Source of the DNA: Dermanyssus gallinae
Lineage: Eukaryota > Arthropoda > Arachnida > Mesostigmata > Dermanyssidae
Assembly (NCBI GenBank): GCA_003439945.1
Contig: QVRM01006433.1
Coordinates: forward strand, 124,001 to 188,000
DNA: 64,000 nucleotides
Reading direction: 5' to 3'
Shown: positions 14,101-24,600 of the stretch, piece after piece
Position numbering within the stretch: position 1 is the first letter of the stretch
Layout of the letters: every line of letters starts with the position of its first letter
Notes under the pieces: model-generated
The model's database searches: none
Seen by the model: only the letters and a program-made list of their open reading frames with translations
Told to the model about the DNA's origin: nothing
Program-made: the position numbers and the translations under genes

Positions 14101-14154
14101 CATGGGCATCTTTACCTACGCTATAAACGTGATATGATCATGTTGGGCAGACGG

Positions 14155-14173
14155 TATATATATATATATATAT
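14155..14173. repeat. (AT)n microsatellite
   Basis: About 18 bases of TA repeat. Confidence 0.86.
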
Positions 14174-14550
14174 TTATGTAGTGGCAACGTGATCTGGGTG
14201 GGTGGTACGCTATACACGCCTATCTTCTGGTCTGCTCGATCGCAGATTTAAGTTCGGGTGGATACCTACTTCTTGTGTTCGAACATGTGTGTACCAAACT
14301 CGAGAAACGTTAACACACTTCGGTGGCGTACTTTGGTTTCGTGCGTGGTAATTCCACGCTTTCACAAGGACTTTTTGTTTAACAAAAAACCCACATTAAA
14401 ATGTAACATTTCCGAACAAAGCCGGAAATGCTGCAGAAAAGGCCAACATGAAGGTAAGAGCGGTTTGGCTCGAGAAAAATCGCTTGTAAGGTCCTATATA
14501 AGTTACAAAATATCATCTCTGGCCCTCTGAAGTATTATGATTAACATTTA

Positions 14551-14552
<2 letters not shown>

Positions 14553-14582
<30 letters not shown>
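14553..14582. repeat. (AT)n microsatellite
   Basis: About 30 bases of AT repeat; a shorter tract lies at 14155-14173. Confidence 0.92.
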
Positions 14583-14584
<2 letters not shown>

Positions 14585-14760
14585 GCGTAATTAAAGTCCC
14601 GCAAGCGCTAGTGGATAAACTTGTGTTATTGCTGCTTGAATAGCTGTTTACAAGAGCTACTGTATGTGCTCCTAATGATAATACTGCGCTAACCTTTCGT
14701 ATGGCCTTGAGGGGGCCTTCACAAACTCATAAATTCTTGCTGAGAATGCTGATACAAATA

Positions 14761-14959
14761 TTTATTGCTTTGCTCGCTTTTGTTGTTTATTGGTTTCGTT
14801 TTTGTCTGCTGTTATTTTTTCTTGTTTGGCGTTGTTGTTTCTATTGTATTTCCGTGTAGAATTGCATGAATTGCGTTAAGGTTCGGTTATTATATGTTAG
14901 CGCAGAGTTGATTAGCGACTTTCTGCGTAGCCCGACTTTAGACAAACGACGTATTTATT
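14761..14959 (-). promoter_or_regulatory. cluster of candidate polyadenylation signals
   Basis: Three AATAAA hexamers on the minus strand at 14954-14959, 14786-14791 and 14761-14766 lie about 1.5-1.7 kb past the Rbp6 stop codon. An earlier ATTAAA sits at 15727-15732. Such hexamers also occur by chance in AT-rich DNA, so the call rests on clustering and on position downstream of a real stop codon. Confidence 0.25.
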
Positions 14960-15387
14960 GCACGTCAGCATAATGACACCGAGGCCAGCACCGTAGCCGC
15001 AAACGAACTGTTAACTTTCAAGTCAAGACTTATTGTGCACCTTACGATTTCTACAGCCATCAGCCATTAAGGTCAGGTGACATCCTAGTGAACAGATCGT
15101 CCTCTTTTACACTCTGCGCTCGCTCGTACGTATGAAGTTCGATTTCCGATCAGTGGCCTTTTGGCATTCATAATTGCTGCCGCTACGCACGCACTGGTAA
15201 TTAACGTCGCCAAAGGCACGAACGACGTGTAAGTAAGTGTTTTGGTCATCCTGAGAAATCCGTGTTGTCGTTGAAGTGGTACTCAACGAAAGACAGTCAC
15301 GTCATTGACCGTTGAATGGGAGGGATTCGTCAATGAAACGACAAGAGAGAGGAGTGGCGCGACTCGTCCGCTTAAGGTCCGACGATC

Positions 15388-15420
15388 ATGTCACGATAAT
15401 GTCACGATAATGTCACGCTA
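15388..15420. repeat. 11-mer tandem triplicate
   Basis: ATGTCACGATA is repeated three times; the third copy has one substitution (ATGTCACGCTA). Confidence 0.88.
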
Positions 15421-16266
15421 CTTTTGTCTTGCGCACTGTCGAAGTACGCGATGGTCAGCGTGGTAGGTCTGCTGCGTTTTCGGTCTACTGTGTGGCGATG
15501 TGTGTGCTGACCTATTGTACAAAAGAAGGAAGCGTGCCAAAACAGCCCACCGCCTCTTTCCTTGTCTCTGTGGCCGCCAGGGCGACAGGTGGGAACCTTT
15601 GTTGCATGTATGCATCTGTAGGTGTGTGTGCTTGTTCGTTTACAAAGTGTATGGAAAATGACGTTGTATTCATTATGATTGCTCTGGGTATCGTAGTCGT
15701 AGTAGTTACTACCGCTGACCGTCGGATTTAATTCTACTACTAGACATGCAGAAGAAAAACGTCGAAATATCGCACTTGAAGCGAGATTTTGTTTCCTTTA
15801 CAGAATACCAAGCATCTAATTCTAGCAGTGGTTACAGCGTAACAAGTCAGTATGCATCACGTAGTGTTCTCGCGCAAACCGCGGAGGTTCTGTTGCTTTT
15901 TTGGTTGTTGTTGATGTTGTTGTCGCCACTGCTGTAGTTGCTCCGATGGAAATGGTTGTGAGTTGTAGTAGCTGTTCATGTTTGTTTGCTGTCGTTAACG
16001 TGATAGAAGTGGTATTGGTTGTTTATGTTGACGGGCAACGAGAGAGAGACTAGGGAGAAGAGTGAGGAAAGAAGGCGTCTTATTGCTGGTGGTGGTGGTG
16101 GTGGTGGTGTTGTTGGATGATCATGGGCTCCTTCCTACAAGTGTTCTTGCTAGAACTCTTCGTTAACTGAGACATCGCTACAACGACACTAGCCACTAAA
16201 CAGAGCAAGGAACAATCCTCGCGCCGATGACGGACTCGATGCGTGTCTCTATGTGTTAAATGTGGC

Positions 16267-16312
16267 TCGCCCCCCCTCCCCCCTCCTCCCTCCCTCCCTC
16301 CATCCAAGGTCC
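16267..16312 (-). other. G-rich tract in candidate 3' UTR
   Basis: On the gene's sense strand this is GGAGGGAGGGAGGGAGGAGG followed by further G runs. It offers at least four GGG runs with short loops, a potential G-quadruplex about 170 bases after the Rbp6 stop codon. Confidence 0.6.
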
Positions 16313-16481
16313 GCGCCCTCCCTTCCCCCGCTTAGTAGCATAGCTCGTATTGAGGAGTGGGAAGGTTTGTGTTTTTTTGGCATTGTTTCGCTCGAGCGTT
16401 CGAGTCGCGCTCTAAGGTGGTGGCGGCGGTAGCGGTGGACTGCGGAAGGAGCGGCGGTGTCAACGGGCGGCGCTGTGAACA

Positions 16482-17038
16482 CTAGAGGGCGCCCGCAGCT
16501 GAAGCGGCATGCAAGCTGAACATGTCGGCAGCCGCCGCTGCTGCGGCCGCGGCAGCGAGCGGGTTCAGCGCCCCCGGTGGCAGGTGGCAAAGGTGGTGGT
16601 GGGCGGCTGCAGCGGCAGCAGCAGCAGCGAGTCCGCCGCCGCCGCCGCCTCCACCGGTTCCGGCTGCGCCGCCCATGCCGCCCACGCCGCCCATGCCGCC
16701 AACGCCTCCACCTACGCCCAGACCCGCCGCTGCTGCCGCCGCCGCTGCCATGTTGGCGGCCGCCGTTAGGTTGCCCGCCGCCGCAGCAAAGTTGGCCATG
16801 CCAGCCATGCTGGATTGCATTGGATTGAGGCCGCCCATGTATGCGGAATGCGTCTGCGCATGAGAAGAGGAGTGGCCATGGACTAGGGCTGTGGGCCCGG
16901 CCGCGCCCCCGCCACCGCCTCCGCCGGCGCCTGAGGATGAGCCGCCGCCCGTCGTGGTCATACCTGCGAACGGGTAGCCGAATCCGGTTGGATAGCCGGG
17001 GTAACCGCCGCGGCTGTAGCCGTATGCCGGGAAGCCAG
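16482..17038 (-). CDS. Rbp6: Musashi/Rbp6-type RNA-binding protein, long C-terminal exon with stop codon
   Basis: The exon begins with CT, completing an Ala codon from the previous exon, and encodes 184 further residues before TAG at 16484-16482. It opens GFPAYGYSRGGYPGYPTGFG, the Gly/Tyr/Pro-rich segment seen after RRM2 in Rbp6-type proteins. Then come a Gly/Ser run, a His/Ser patch, a Met/Asn/Ala segment and alanine tracts of 8, 9 and 10 residues separated by Gly-rich and HHH segments. It ends near DMFSLHAASAAGAL. No domain is expected here; it looks intrinsically disordered. The acceptor is ACATTTGACATTTCAG. The Ala and Gly tracts are encoded by mixed GCN and GGN codons, arguing for a conserved protein tract rather than only a slipping DNA repeat. 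Other 3' exons could exist in alternative transcripts. No convincing donor was seen before the stop, so this is called the terminal coding exon. Confidence 0.9.
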
Positions 17039-17065
17039 CTGAAATGTCAAATGTGGCCAATGTGA

Positions 17066-17103
17066 TTATGATCACCATCATCATCATCATCATCACCACC
17101 ACA
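17066..17103. repeat. (GAT)n/(GGT)n tract beside the C-terminal exon acceptor
   Basis: On the sense (minus) strand a GGTGGTGATGATGATGATG-type run ends about 30 bases before the acceptor at 17039. A GACA tetranucleotide run lies just beyond it at about 17121-17150. Confidence 0.85.
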
Positions 17104-17312
17104 AAGGCAACAACACATAGAGACAAACAGACAGACAGACAGACAAACAGAGAGATGGAAAAACGCGTTGGTTAATAGAGAAGAATGATGGAGATGGATC
17201 GCACGTCAATCGTCTGGTTAATCTCAATCAAATCATCGCAATGCCACATACGCGACCTTCACAATTTTACATAGCTACTGCATATACATGCGAGTCATGC
17301 CAAGCACGAACG

Positions 17313-17362
17313 CGATCCGCAACGTATGCATGTACGTTGCATATGACATGCATTGCGGATCG
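17313..17362. repeat. inverted repeat / hairpin
   Basis: CGATCCGCAA-CGTA-TGCATGT pairs with ACATGCATTGCGGATCG, giving 17 base pairs with a 4-base bulge and a 12-base loop. It is intronic, about 275 bases upstream of the C-terminal exon on the sense strand. Confidence 0.85.
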
Positions 17363-17729
17363 AGCTCCACCTAATGTTCCGCCGATGTCCATCGGCCGAT
17401 CTACAATTCGTCGACGACTTCACGTGCTGACAATTGGAAGCGAAAAGTAACATGCAGATTCAAAAGATTCGTAAAGACGAAATATTGTTGAAGAGGTTAA
17501 ATGTGCTCTCCAACCTTTATTGGCAATTTGGTACAACATTGAAGATACACATTACATCTACATATAGAACTTTTAAAACAGATTGCTTACTGATTAAATC
17601 AGTTTCGATTGTAAAACGACAAACGTTGTAGCTTTGATTCTTAGGAGCAAATCTGCAATATATGCACTATATGTGCAGCTAGGCGAGGTATGTGCATACA
17701 ACAGGCTATATCTATAGAAAGCGATAGAT

Positions 17730-17730
17730 A

Positions 17731-17775
<45 letters not shown>

Positions 17776-17780
17776 TATAT

Positions 17781-17827
<47 letters not shown>

Positions 17828-17849
17828 GTATGTATATATATATATATAA
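17730..17849. repeat. (AT)n microsatellite cluster
   Basis: Three AT runs separated by TGTATTATATTATG and TTTATATGTATG, all within 120 bases. Confidence 0.93.
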
Positions 17850-20800
17850 CAAGCAAGTGTTGACAACCCTACATCGCGGGTGGTCAAAGCCTGCAATTGA
17901 TCTTGTTGGCGTGCTCATCACAGCGCAGGTTGTAGCCAAATCGGATGATCGCCAATCGCTGGATCGGACGGTCATTGAACGAACTAAGTGAGGCCAACGC
18001 TGATATCGAGAATGGTGATGATCATAAGGAGCTCTGACGGAGAGCATAGAAAGAAGCAGGAGAGAAACAGTAAGAAGAAAAAATGAAGAAGAGGAGGAAC
18101 ACGACGAAGAGGCAGGAAAAGCGGACGAGTTCGTTGTATGCATAGCATATCTGACGGACGGTGCGTGATGATACGCCGATGGCGACCGGGACCGACAAAC
18201 GACGTCACCCCCGTCGGAGCGACGTTGGGGTTTGGTGTGTGTGTGAGGGGGGGGGTTACGTGCGGGGATGTTACACGACCATCTCTCGCAAAATTGCGGC
18301 GGTGGCTGCAAATCGGCCAAGTGGGCCGTTGCGATGAATCAGCACGACAGCTATGGCTGGCTCCTTGCCCCGTCGACTGCCTCGTTGTCTGCGACCACCG
18401 AGGGGACACCGTGGCGGCGGCGGCGGCGGCAACGGCGCAAAGGCAGACAGTCTTGTTGGCCTCTCTCTCTCGTTCTCTCTCTTTTCTCTCTCTCTCTCGG
18501 TGTTCTTCAACGGCTATCTCACTGCGGTTGGTCGGTGGACCCGGGGTATTCTTCGGGTTCCCGAGTTCCCGCCACCCGGCATACTCACACGCACATACAG
18601 ACACACGCGCCATCAGCGTTCGTCTTAGACTCTTAGACGATTCGGGTACTTGCCTCCTTTTGGCTCGTTTTGGTTTCTTCGTTTTTTTTTTGCTAGCTTG
18701 CTTCGTCCCAATGACGTTCGGATGCTGTCGTTTCTCTGCTACAGGCAGAGCCGGCGTGCTCCTTAGACGGCTGCAGTTTCGCAGAAGCCGCGAGACAGCG
18801 AGCGAATGAGACAGAGAGAGAGATAGAAAGAAGCAAGAAAAGATAGAAACGGCTATGGGGGGGGGGGAGAGATAGAGTACGGGTTGCTCGAAACGGGCTG
18901 CGCAGGGTCTTTACATTGAAAAAGGGACCAATCGATTGAATCGAGCCAATCGATTCACGACAATGGTCCCTCCCGTTCCTCCTCCTCCTCCTTCTCGGCG
19001 TACAGTTCCTGCTCTGTTTCTGCTGCTGCTGCTGCTGCTGTGGTTGCTGCTAGTGTAGTCCCACATCGGTGCCTGCTCATACAGAGGCACGTTGCGCCAA
19101 CATCGGCTACAGCAGCAGCAGCAGCCCCACAGCAAATAGTAGTAGTAACCTTTCTTGGGCGAATAAATGTGCGCGCGCGCGCAAGAAAGAGACAGAATGG
19201 GTGTATGTGCTAGGGGGAGAGAGAGAGAAACAACAACGACGACGACAACAACGACGTCCGTTGCCGTGTCGCCTACGATCTTACGCACCGACGTCGGCAC
19301 AGCAGGCAAGAAAAAAGCGATGAGAAAAGGAACCAGCCGCCGGGAACAAGCCACCATGGCACTGCCGTACGAACAGCAGCAAGCACACACCCACCTACCC
19401 ATCTAGCCTGCCGCGGCAAGCGACCGACCGTGGGCGCAGGATCGCTGCAGGAACGTTGCCTGCCCTAGGCGCAGCCGCCCGGTGATTCCACTTGGACGCT
19501 CACCACCACCGTTTCTCGCTGCAGCCTCCTCACCACCAAGAGGGAAATAGAGAGAGGGAAAGGAAAAAGGCTAAGGAGCTAGGTAGAATGAGACCAACGT
19601 CTTCGTCGTCGTCGTCATGGACAACGACAGCAGCACCGGCCGCCACCATGTGTAGTGGACGATAGATGGACGGCGGGCCCGGTCTGCCCCAGCCCCCATG
19701 AGGGGACCATGTGAAAGTGCAGAGGGTTGTGCTCCATTGCCTCGACGCAGCCGGGCCGCTACGATACGGCCAGCAAGGGTACTACTTCAAGTGGCAGAGA
19801 GTTGCCTGCCTGTCCGCTGCCGGCCTGCGTGATACCTGCAAGCTGGTGAAGGCGCGACGGCGCGGGGGGGGGGGGGTGGACGGTGGACGGGGGAAAGGCA
19901 AATGCCGAGACCTCGCACTGCACACCGCTGGGCAGATTGAGGGGCCGTGTCGCCGAGGGGACCTCGTACCTCCCCTCTCCCGTGCCCCTCTTAGACGAGC
20001 GAAACATCTCCATCTCGAGACCCCGAGTAGAGACGGAGCACGAAATGAAGAGAGAGAGAGAGCGAGAGAGAGAAGAATGAGAGAACCTGAAGAGAACGAG
20101 CGTTTTCATCGAGACCTTCGTTCAGGCTTCAAACCGCTGCTGCGGAGGCAAAAGCACGCAGGCCAGCGGGGCTGAGTCTGCATCCCTTCGCGGACGGATC
20201 GCAAGGGAGACGTTATTCGATTCCACTTCTACAACATGCCCGATATATCTTTTACCCTCTCGACGAAGCAACTGACTAGCTTCAACTGATCGAGGCCGGG
20301 TGCGAGCCAGCCAGCGAGCAGGCGAACAAGCCGGCGGGCGGCCCGACTCGTTACAACTCGATAGTCGATTGGGTGGTCCCGGAGGACCTAAGCCAAGGCA
20401 GACAAAGCAGTCGCGTAAAGAGTGGAACGTTGGAAATGACAGTGGAGATAGGTGAAGATAAGGAAAAGGGAGAGTCGAGAGGAGGCAGAAAAAGACGAAG
20501 ACGACGACGACGACGAAGAGGCCAGCCAAGTGGCAAGGCTTAACAAGCAATGCTGTCCGGCATGCGATCACCCCAATGCTTAAAAAACAGGGAGGGGGGG
20601 GGCATATGTTTAGTCTCAAGCCTTCAAACGCGGTTTATTCAACAACGGATGCGTATTTTACGCCCTTATTTCGCTCTTATACGCACGTATTAGACGCTTT
20701 AGCGTTCTCAGTAGAACTTCAATACAATTCATAGTTCCGTGCTGCTGCTGCCGTCGCCGCCTCTGACAATAACAACCGGGTACATACTCACTCATATACC

Positions 20801-22208
20801 TAGCAAAGAAGAATTCTAACTAAATTAATAACTCAATAAATAACAACGGCGACGTTGACTAGAGTGGTTCAGACGCCCCTGCATAAGGCTGCTTGCATTG
20901 GGCAGACCTGCATTCGCAGACAAACAAAACAACCTAAACAAAACAAAATCAAGCAATCCATTGGACAACGAGCTCAAGTCGGTTAGTCGAATCGGGCTGC
21001 CGTCGGCTGTTCCGCCACCGACACTTCCACCAATGCTAATTCTTAGCCTGGCGATTGATTCTGCCTGTCGGTCTGTTAGCTGATGTCGGCCGTTTCGTAT
21101 GTGTGTAAAACGCAGGAGGAAAACGAGGAGAAGGAGCCAATGAAAAAGGACTTGCTGGAAGAATCAGCACGACACGCAGCCAACAGCCGACTTGTGCTCA
21201 CGCTCCATTGGACTCATCCTCTTTTGCTGTTCAGGCCGCACCACCACCACCGCCGCCGCTGGCCGGTATCATCATGCGGGCAACCCTGCCACTGGCCAAG
21301 CTGGGTTGTCAAGAAGCCGCCTCTTCTTCCCCCTTGTCGTGTGGATTGTGGGCGGAAGGTGGGGGGTGGGGTGCGCCGCGGCGGGCGCTTCCACTACTAC
21401 TACTACTACTTCCACCCCCAATACTCTCCCAAATGTTCGTCTCTACTGCTGCTGCTGCTGCTGTTGTTACTACTAGCTTTTTGCGCGAAGCTTTTCTTGC
21501 TTCTCTTACGATGATGATGATGATGCTGTTGCTGTTTCTCGTTTGCCTGATTTGTCTCGATTCGGCGCTCTTATTTCACATACACGCACACATATACACT
21601 ACACTACACTACACTACACATATACACACGGTAGCGGCTTCATCGTGTCGTTCAGCGCGACACGAGGAACTGCATCGTCAAGCCAAATCGCGTCCTCGTC
21701 TTCGCGCGCCCCCGTTCGGCCTTCCGGCTTGCGCGTCGTTTCGCGTCGCGCTGACTGCATCATCCTTGGCCGTGCGAAGCAACGTTCTGTGTGTGTCGGC
21801 ACGATTTGGCGCTTGTGAATGAACAACAGCCACGATATGCGGCGAGGAGCCAAAATAATAAAGAGCAAAATGCCTGTCGTCTTTGCGCGGTCGCTGCTGA
21901 TTACAACCGCTTTATGTGCAGCAGCAGCAGCATTGACGAAGCCGTCGTTCGAATTGAGTTCAAGAGCAAATGCTGCTGCTGCTGCCGCTTCTGCAGCTGC
22001 CTGAAAACGCAACGTGCATGCCACAATGACCCCCCGCCCGCCTCCCCCGCCGCCGCGTTCATTTGGTTGCATGTTTTACCATCTGACAATGGTACAAACG
22101 GCAATGGCCCGCGAACGCAGCAAGCGAGCAAAAAAACGAGAGTGTTGTAGATAAAGCAAAAACCGCGAATAGAAAGTGCGATTTCGAGAGTAAAAAATAG
22201 AGTTTTTT

Positions 22209-22387
22209 GGGCTCACCCTCAGCCAAGATTTAACGTCGACGGGACTGCTTTTCGCAGTGCTTCCTAGACGGACTCTCGCCATAAATACAAATTGGTGCAA
22301 CGGTGGGGTTCGAACCCGCGCTGCACCTATGTGTCTCCTCTGGTTGCGAGGCGCAGACTACGCATGCCACCACGCCACTAGGGCTCG
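22209..22387 (-). repeat. tRNA-derived SINE, family A
   Basis: In the minus orientation it has the same order as the other copies: GTGGCGTGGTGGCATGCG, then GTCTGCGCCTCGCAACCAG, the box B GCGGGTTCGAACCCCACCG, ATTTGTATTTATGGCGAGAG, and CTTGGCTGAGGGTGAGC followed by an A-rich run. Small insertions are present relative to the 44.4 kb copy. It lies within the 13.5 kb Rbp6 intron in the sense orientation of the gene. Confidence 0.82.
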
Positions 22388-22713
22388 ACGCGATATCTAG
22401 GATGGTGTACGTATTGCTAAGGAGATTGAACTAGCCGCACAGTTCAATTGGACTAAATTTGCAAGTAGCTGTAGCGTTGGCCAGTCTCAACGGCTACCAA
22501 AAAGTATGATCGTATGATCGGCTTAGAGCTAAGCCGCGTGAGTTGTGTGATTGGCAATGCTTTAACTCACAAGGCGAATAAGCACCACCACAAAAGAAAG
22601 ACGCAAACTAAGTGTGCAAGGAAGAGTTTGTTGGCCTGTGTGCCCTGCTCGAATGCGAATACCATCCCGCAGTTGCCGTTTGTACTGCCATCATGCCATC
22701 ATGAGGGAGGAAG

Positions 22714-22734
22714 CCTAGAGTTATAAACTCTAGG
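22714..22734. repeat. perfect hairpin, 9 bp arms
   Basis: CCTAGAGTT-ATA-AACTCTAGG abuts the 3' end of the family B SINE. Confidence 0.88.
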
Positions 22735-23035
22735 TGTTGTTTTTTTTATTCTAGACCATACTCCGTCTCCCCAACGGGCTTGGAACTCTCCATGAGGTAT
22801 ACCTTCAATAATGCACCGAGGGCCGGACATGTTGAGATATCTAGGGTTTCGCCATAAGTCTTTGTGGCAGAACGGCCGCTGACTCTCAGCGGTATGTCAC
22901 TATCAGCTATTCTCAATGAGCATCGCTCGAAGAAGATTCGATCAACAACAGGGATCGAACCAGCGACACCCCGGCAGACGACAACCATGACTAACGCACT
23001 AGTCCCCTAGACTGGATCACGCTGCCACCGAGCGA
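22735..23035 (-). repeat. tRNA-derived SINE, family B, with A-rich tail
   Basis: On the minus strand a tRNA-like head carries box A-like GTGATCCAGTCTAGGGGAC and a strong box B GCTGGTTCGATCCCTGTTG. About 200 bases of unrelated body follow, ending in an A-rich tail (AATAAAAAAAACAAC) seen as a T run at 22739-22750. The body differs from family A, so this is a separate SINE. An 80-residue open frame lies within it but has no coding character. No clear target-site duplication was seen. Confidence 0.75.
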
Positions 23036-23336
23036 GGAACCCTGGACAACGGCACCGGGCGCGCCTAATGGTCGAACTGACCATTAGACTGTACATGACC
23101 ATGACCTGCTATCAAGTTTGTTTGCTTCGCACACGCTCTATTACGCCTGCCTGTACTCTCTATGTATCCGATGCTCCAGGACATCAGCTGACCAAATCAT
23201 AATTGCTCACTCAACGTATGCGAATGAGCGAATGCTTTCTCGAAAGCGAAACAAGTGTGTCCAACTGTGGTTTTCAGCTGAATCTAAGAGCACCTTTTTT
23301 TAGGTCAAAATGGGGACACAAACCACATAATAACGA

Positions 23337-24600
23337 TTAATGCAGTATCAGTTTCGCAAACTTCTCTGACCGATATACATCTAAGAATATCGTTTTAAAG
23401 TCTACGTCATTTACTCTTTTATTCAAAGGTCTGACCACTCTGTGAGAGGTAAGTGTCGAAGATATTATATCATGCGTATCATTGCGCCACTTGAGAACGC
23501 GATTTAGCGTTAATTCTAAACCTTGCCGTTCTTCTGCAGCGCCGGCGTGGTCAAACAATTTAAGGTCATCAGCATACAGCTTATCGTAGATACTGTCAGG
23601 TATAACGTCTTTGATGCCTAATATGTAATGGCTAAATAAAATCGACCCGGGCAAATTGCTTTGGAGTGCCCCCAGCATGCACCGTACCATATAAAGCTGC
23701 TGTTTAACCTAACAGAATAAGAGCGGCTGCAAAGACACTCGATAAGCTATGTCGATAGTAACCATGCTTCAAATAACCAAGCTTTGCCAAAAGCTTCGAG
23801 CTCTGTCAAATGTTTAGAAAAATGAAAGCATACACAACTAAAGCCAACGAGCATATAGTTGTCTATACCAGCGCCACTACCTTTTAAAAAACGGGTGTTG
23901 CTGCTGACTTCCTGAATAAGTCGGGCACTAGCCAATCTTCATACGACCTGGCATAAATTAGATTAAGAGTTTCGTCTAAGTCGTGTGGAAGTTTCTTTTG
24001 GAAGACGAGACGGTTCTCGATAGATCGGGTATCGTCATCTATAGTTTAGTTTCATAACGTACACTATACGACGTAGAAAAACATCACTAAGCGCCTCAGC
24101 TTTATCGCAGCCACTTTTTAAAATGATATCACATTTGCCAATTAAGTTTTTACACCCTCTACGTCTGTCAGTGTATTTAAAAAAAAAGAGCCTTAAATCA
24201 TTCAAACTGAGAGCCGATTATTTTAGAATGCATAGTCCGATACTTGCTTTACGGAGCTTGAATTTATTTATTTCTTGGGTTTCGATCATCTTGTGAAGCA
24301 ATCTGTAAACTGTTAAGGTTACACTAAACAGACAAAAGTTCGCCTAGGGAATAGCGTGTATGTATTCATCCAGGTTGTACCCAATAAACGGAATTTAATA
24401 CTATCATAATCGTCCCTCCAGAGATTGTAGCGGCTTGATAATAAAATCATATCTATACGTGTGCGATTGGTCAAGGTGTTCTCACAATTCACATTATTAC
24501 AAATCGCGTTCTCCGTGCCTGTGACCAGCTAGCATCAGTGAAGCGTTAGATGGAGATCTGGTTATCAATACTGGGTGCACTGATGAATACAAACGTGTAA
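23337..24600 (-). pseudogene. decayed non-LTR retrotransposon (CR1/jockey-like), endonuclease-reverse transcriptase ORF2 relic
   Basis: Reading the minus strand from about 24600 downward, fragments appear in the order expected of a LINE ORF2, but in different frames with stops. ENTLTNRTRIDMILLSS resembles the late endonuclease block. RYNLWRDDYDSIKFRLL resembles the spacer after the endonuclease. DLRLFFFKYTDRRRGCKNLI with DKAEALSDVF resembles the pre-RT block. A motif A remnant (FHFSK...LTELEAFGKAWLF) follows. The best-preserved piece (23690-23337) contains LPGSILFSHYILGI, the catalytic motif YADDLKLF (YADD at 23576-23565) and LNRVLKW, as in RT motifs B to D. Frameshifts and stops make it inactive. 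Clade is uncertain; 5' end and tail were not identified. It lies in the 13.5 kb intron in the gene's sense orientation. Confidence 0.75.

Larger units (their letters stand above)
4926..14740. other. gene-free stretch rich in microsatellites
   Basis: No supportable gene was seen. The stretch contains (AT)n tracts at about 5.93, 6.24, 6.79, 8.16, 10.72, 11.07, 14.16 and 14.55 kb, a GTT/GCT array at 10090-10220, a CT-rich run at 10283-10321, a GATT-type tetranucleotide run near 9435-9475 and a tRNA-like segment at 8184-8250. Sequence from 11136 to 14150 shows nothing recognisable. Confidence 0.5.
14741..16481 (-). other. candidate 3' UTR of the Rbp6 gene
   Basis: This stretch follows the TAG at 16482 on the sense strand and has no supportable reading frame. 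It contains a CCACC-type tract, a long G-rich tract at 16267-16312 (sense strand), a (CCA)n run near 16085-16110 and an 11-mer tandem triplicate at 15388-15420. AATAAA hexamers on the minus strand lie at 14954-14959, 14786-14791 and 14761-14766, and ATTAAA at 15727-15732. The extent is inferred from these signals only; no transcript evidence is available. Confidence 0.35.

Noticed and set aside
16509..16863. Plus-strand Pro/Ala/Arg-rich frames
   Set aside because: They are antisense shadows of the Rbp6 C-terminal exon.
22746..22988. 80-residue minus-strand frame
   Set aside because: It lies inside the family B SINE, overlaps its pol III box B and has no known protein similarity.
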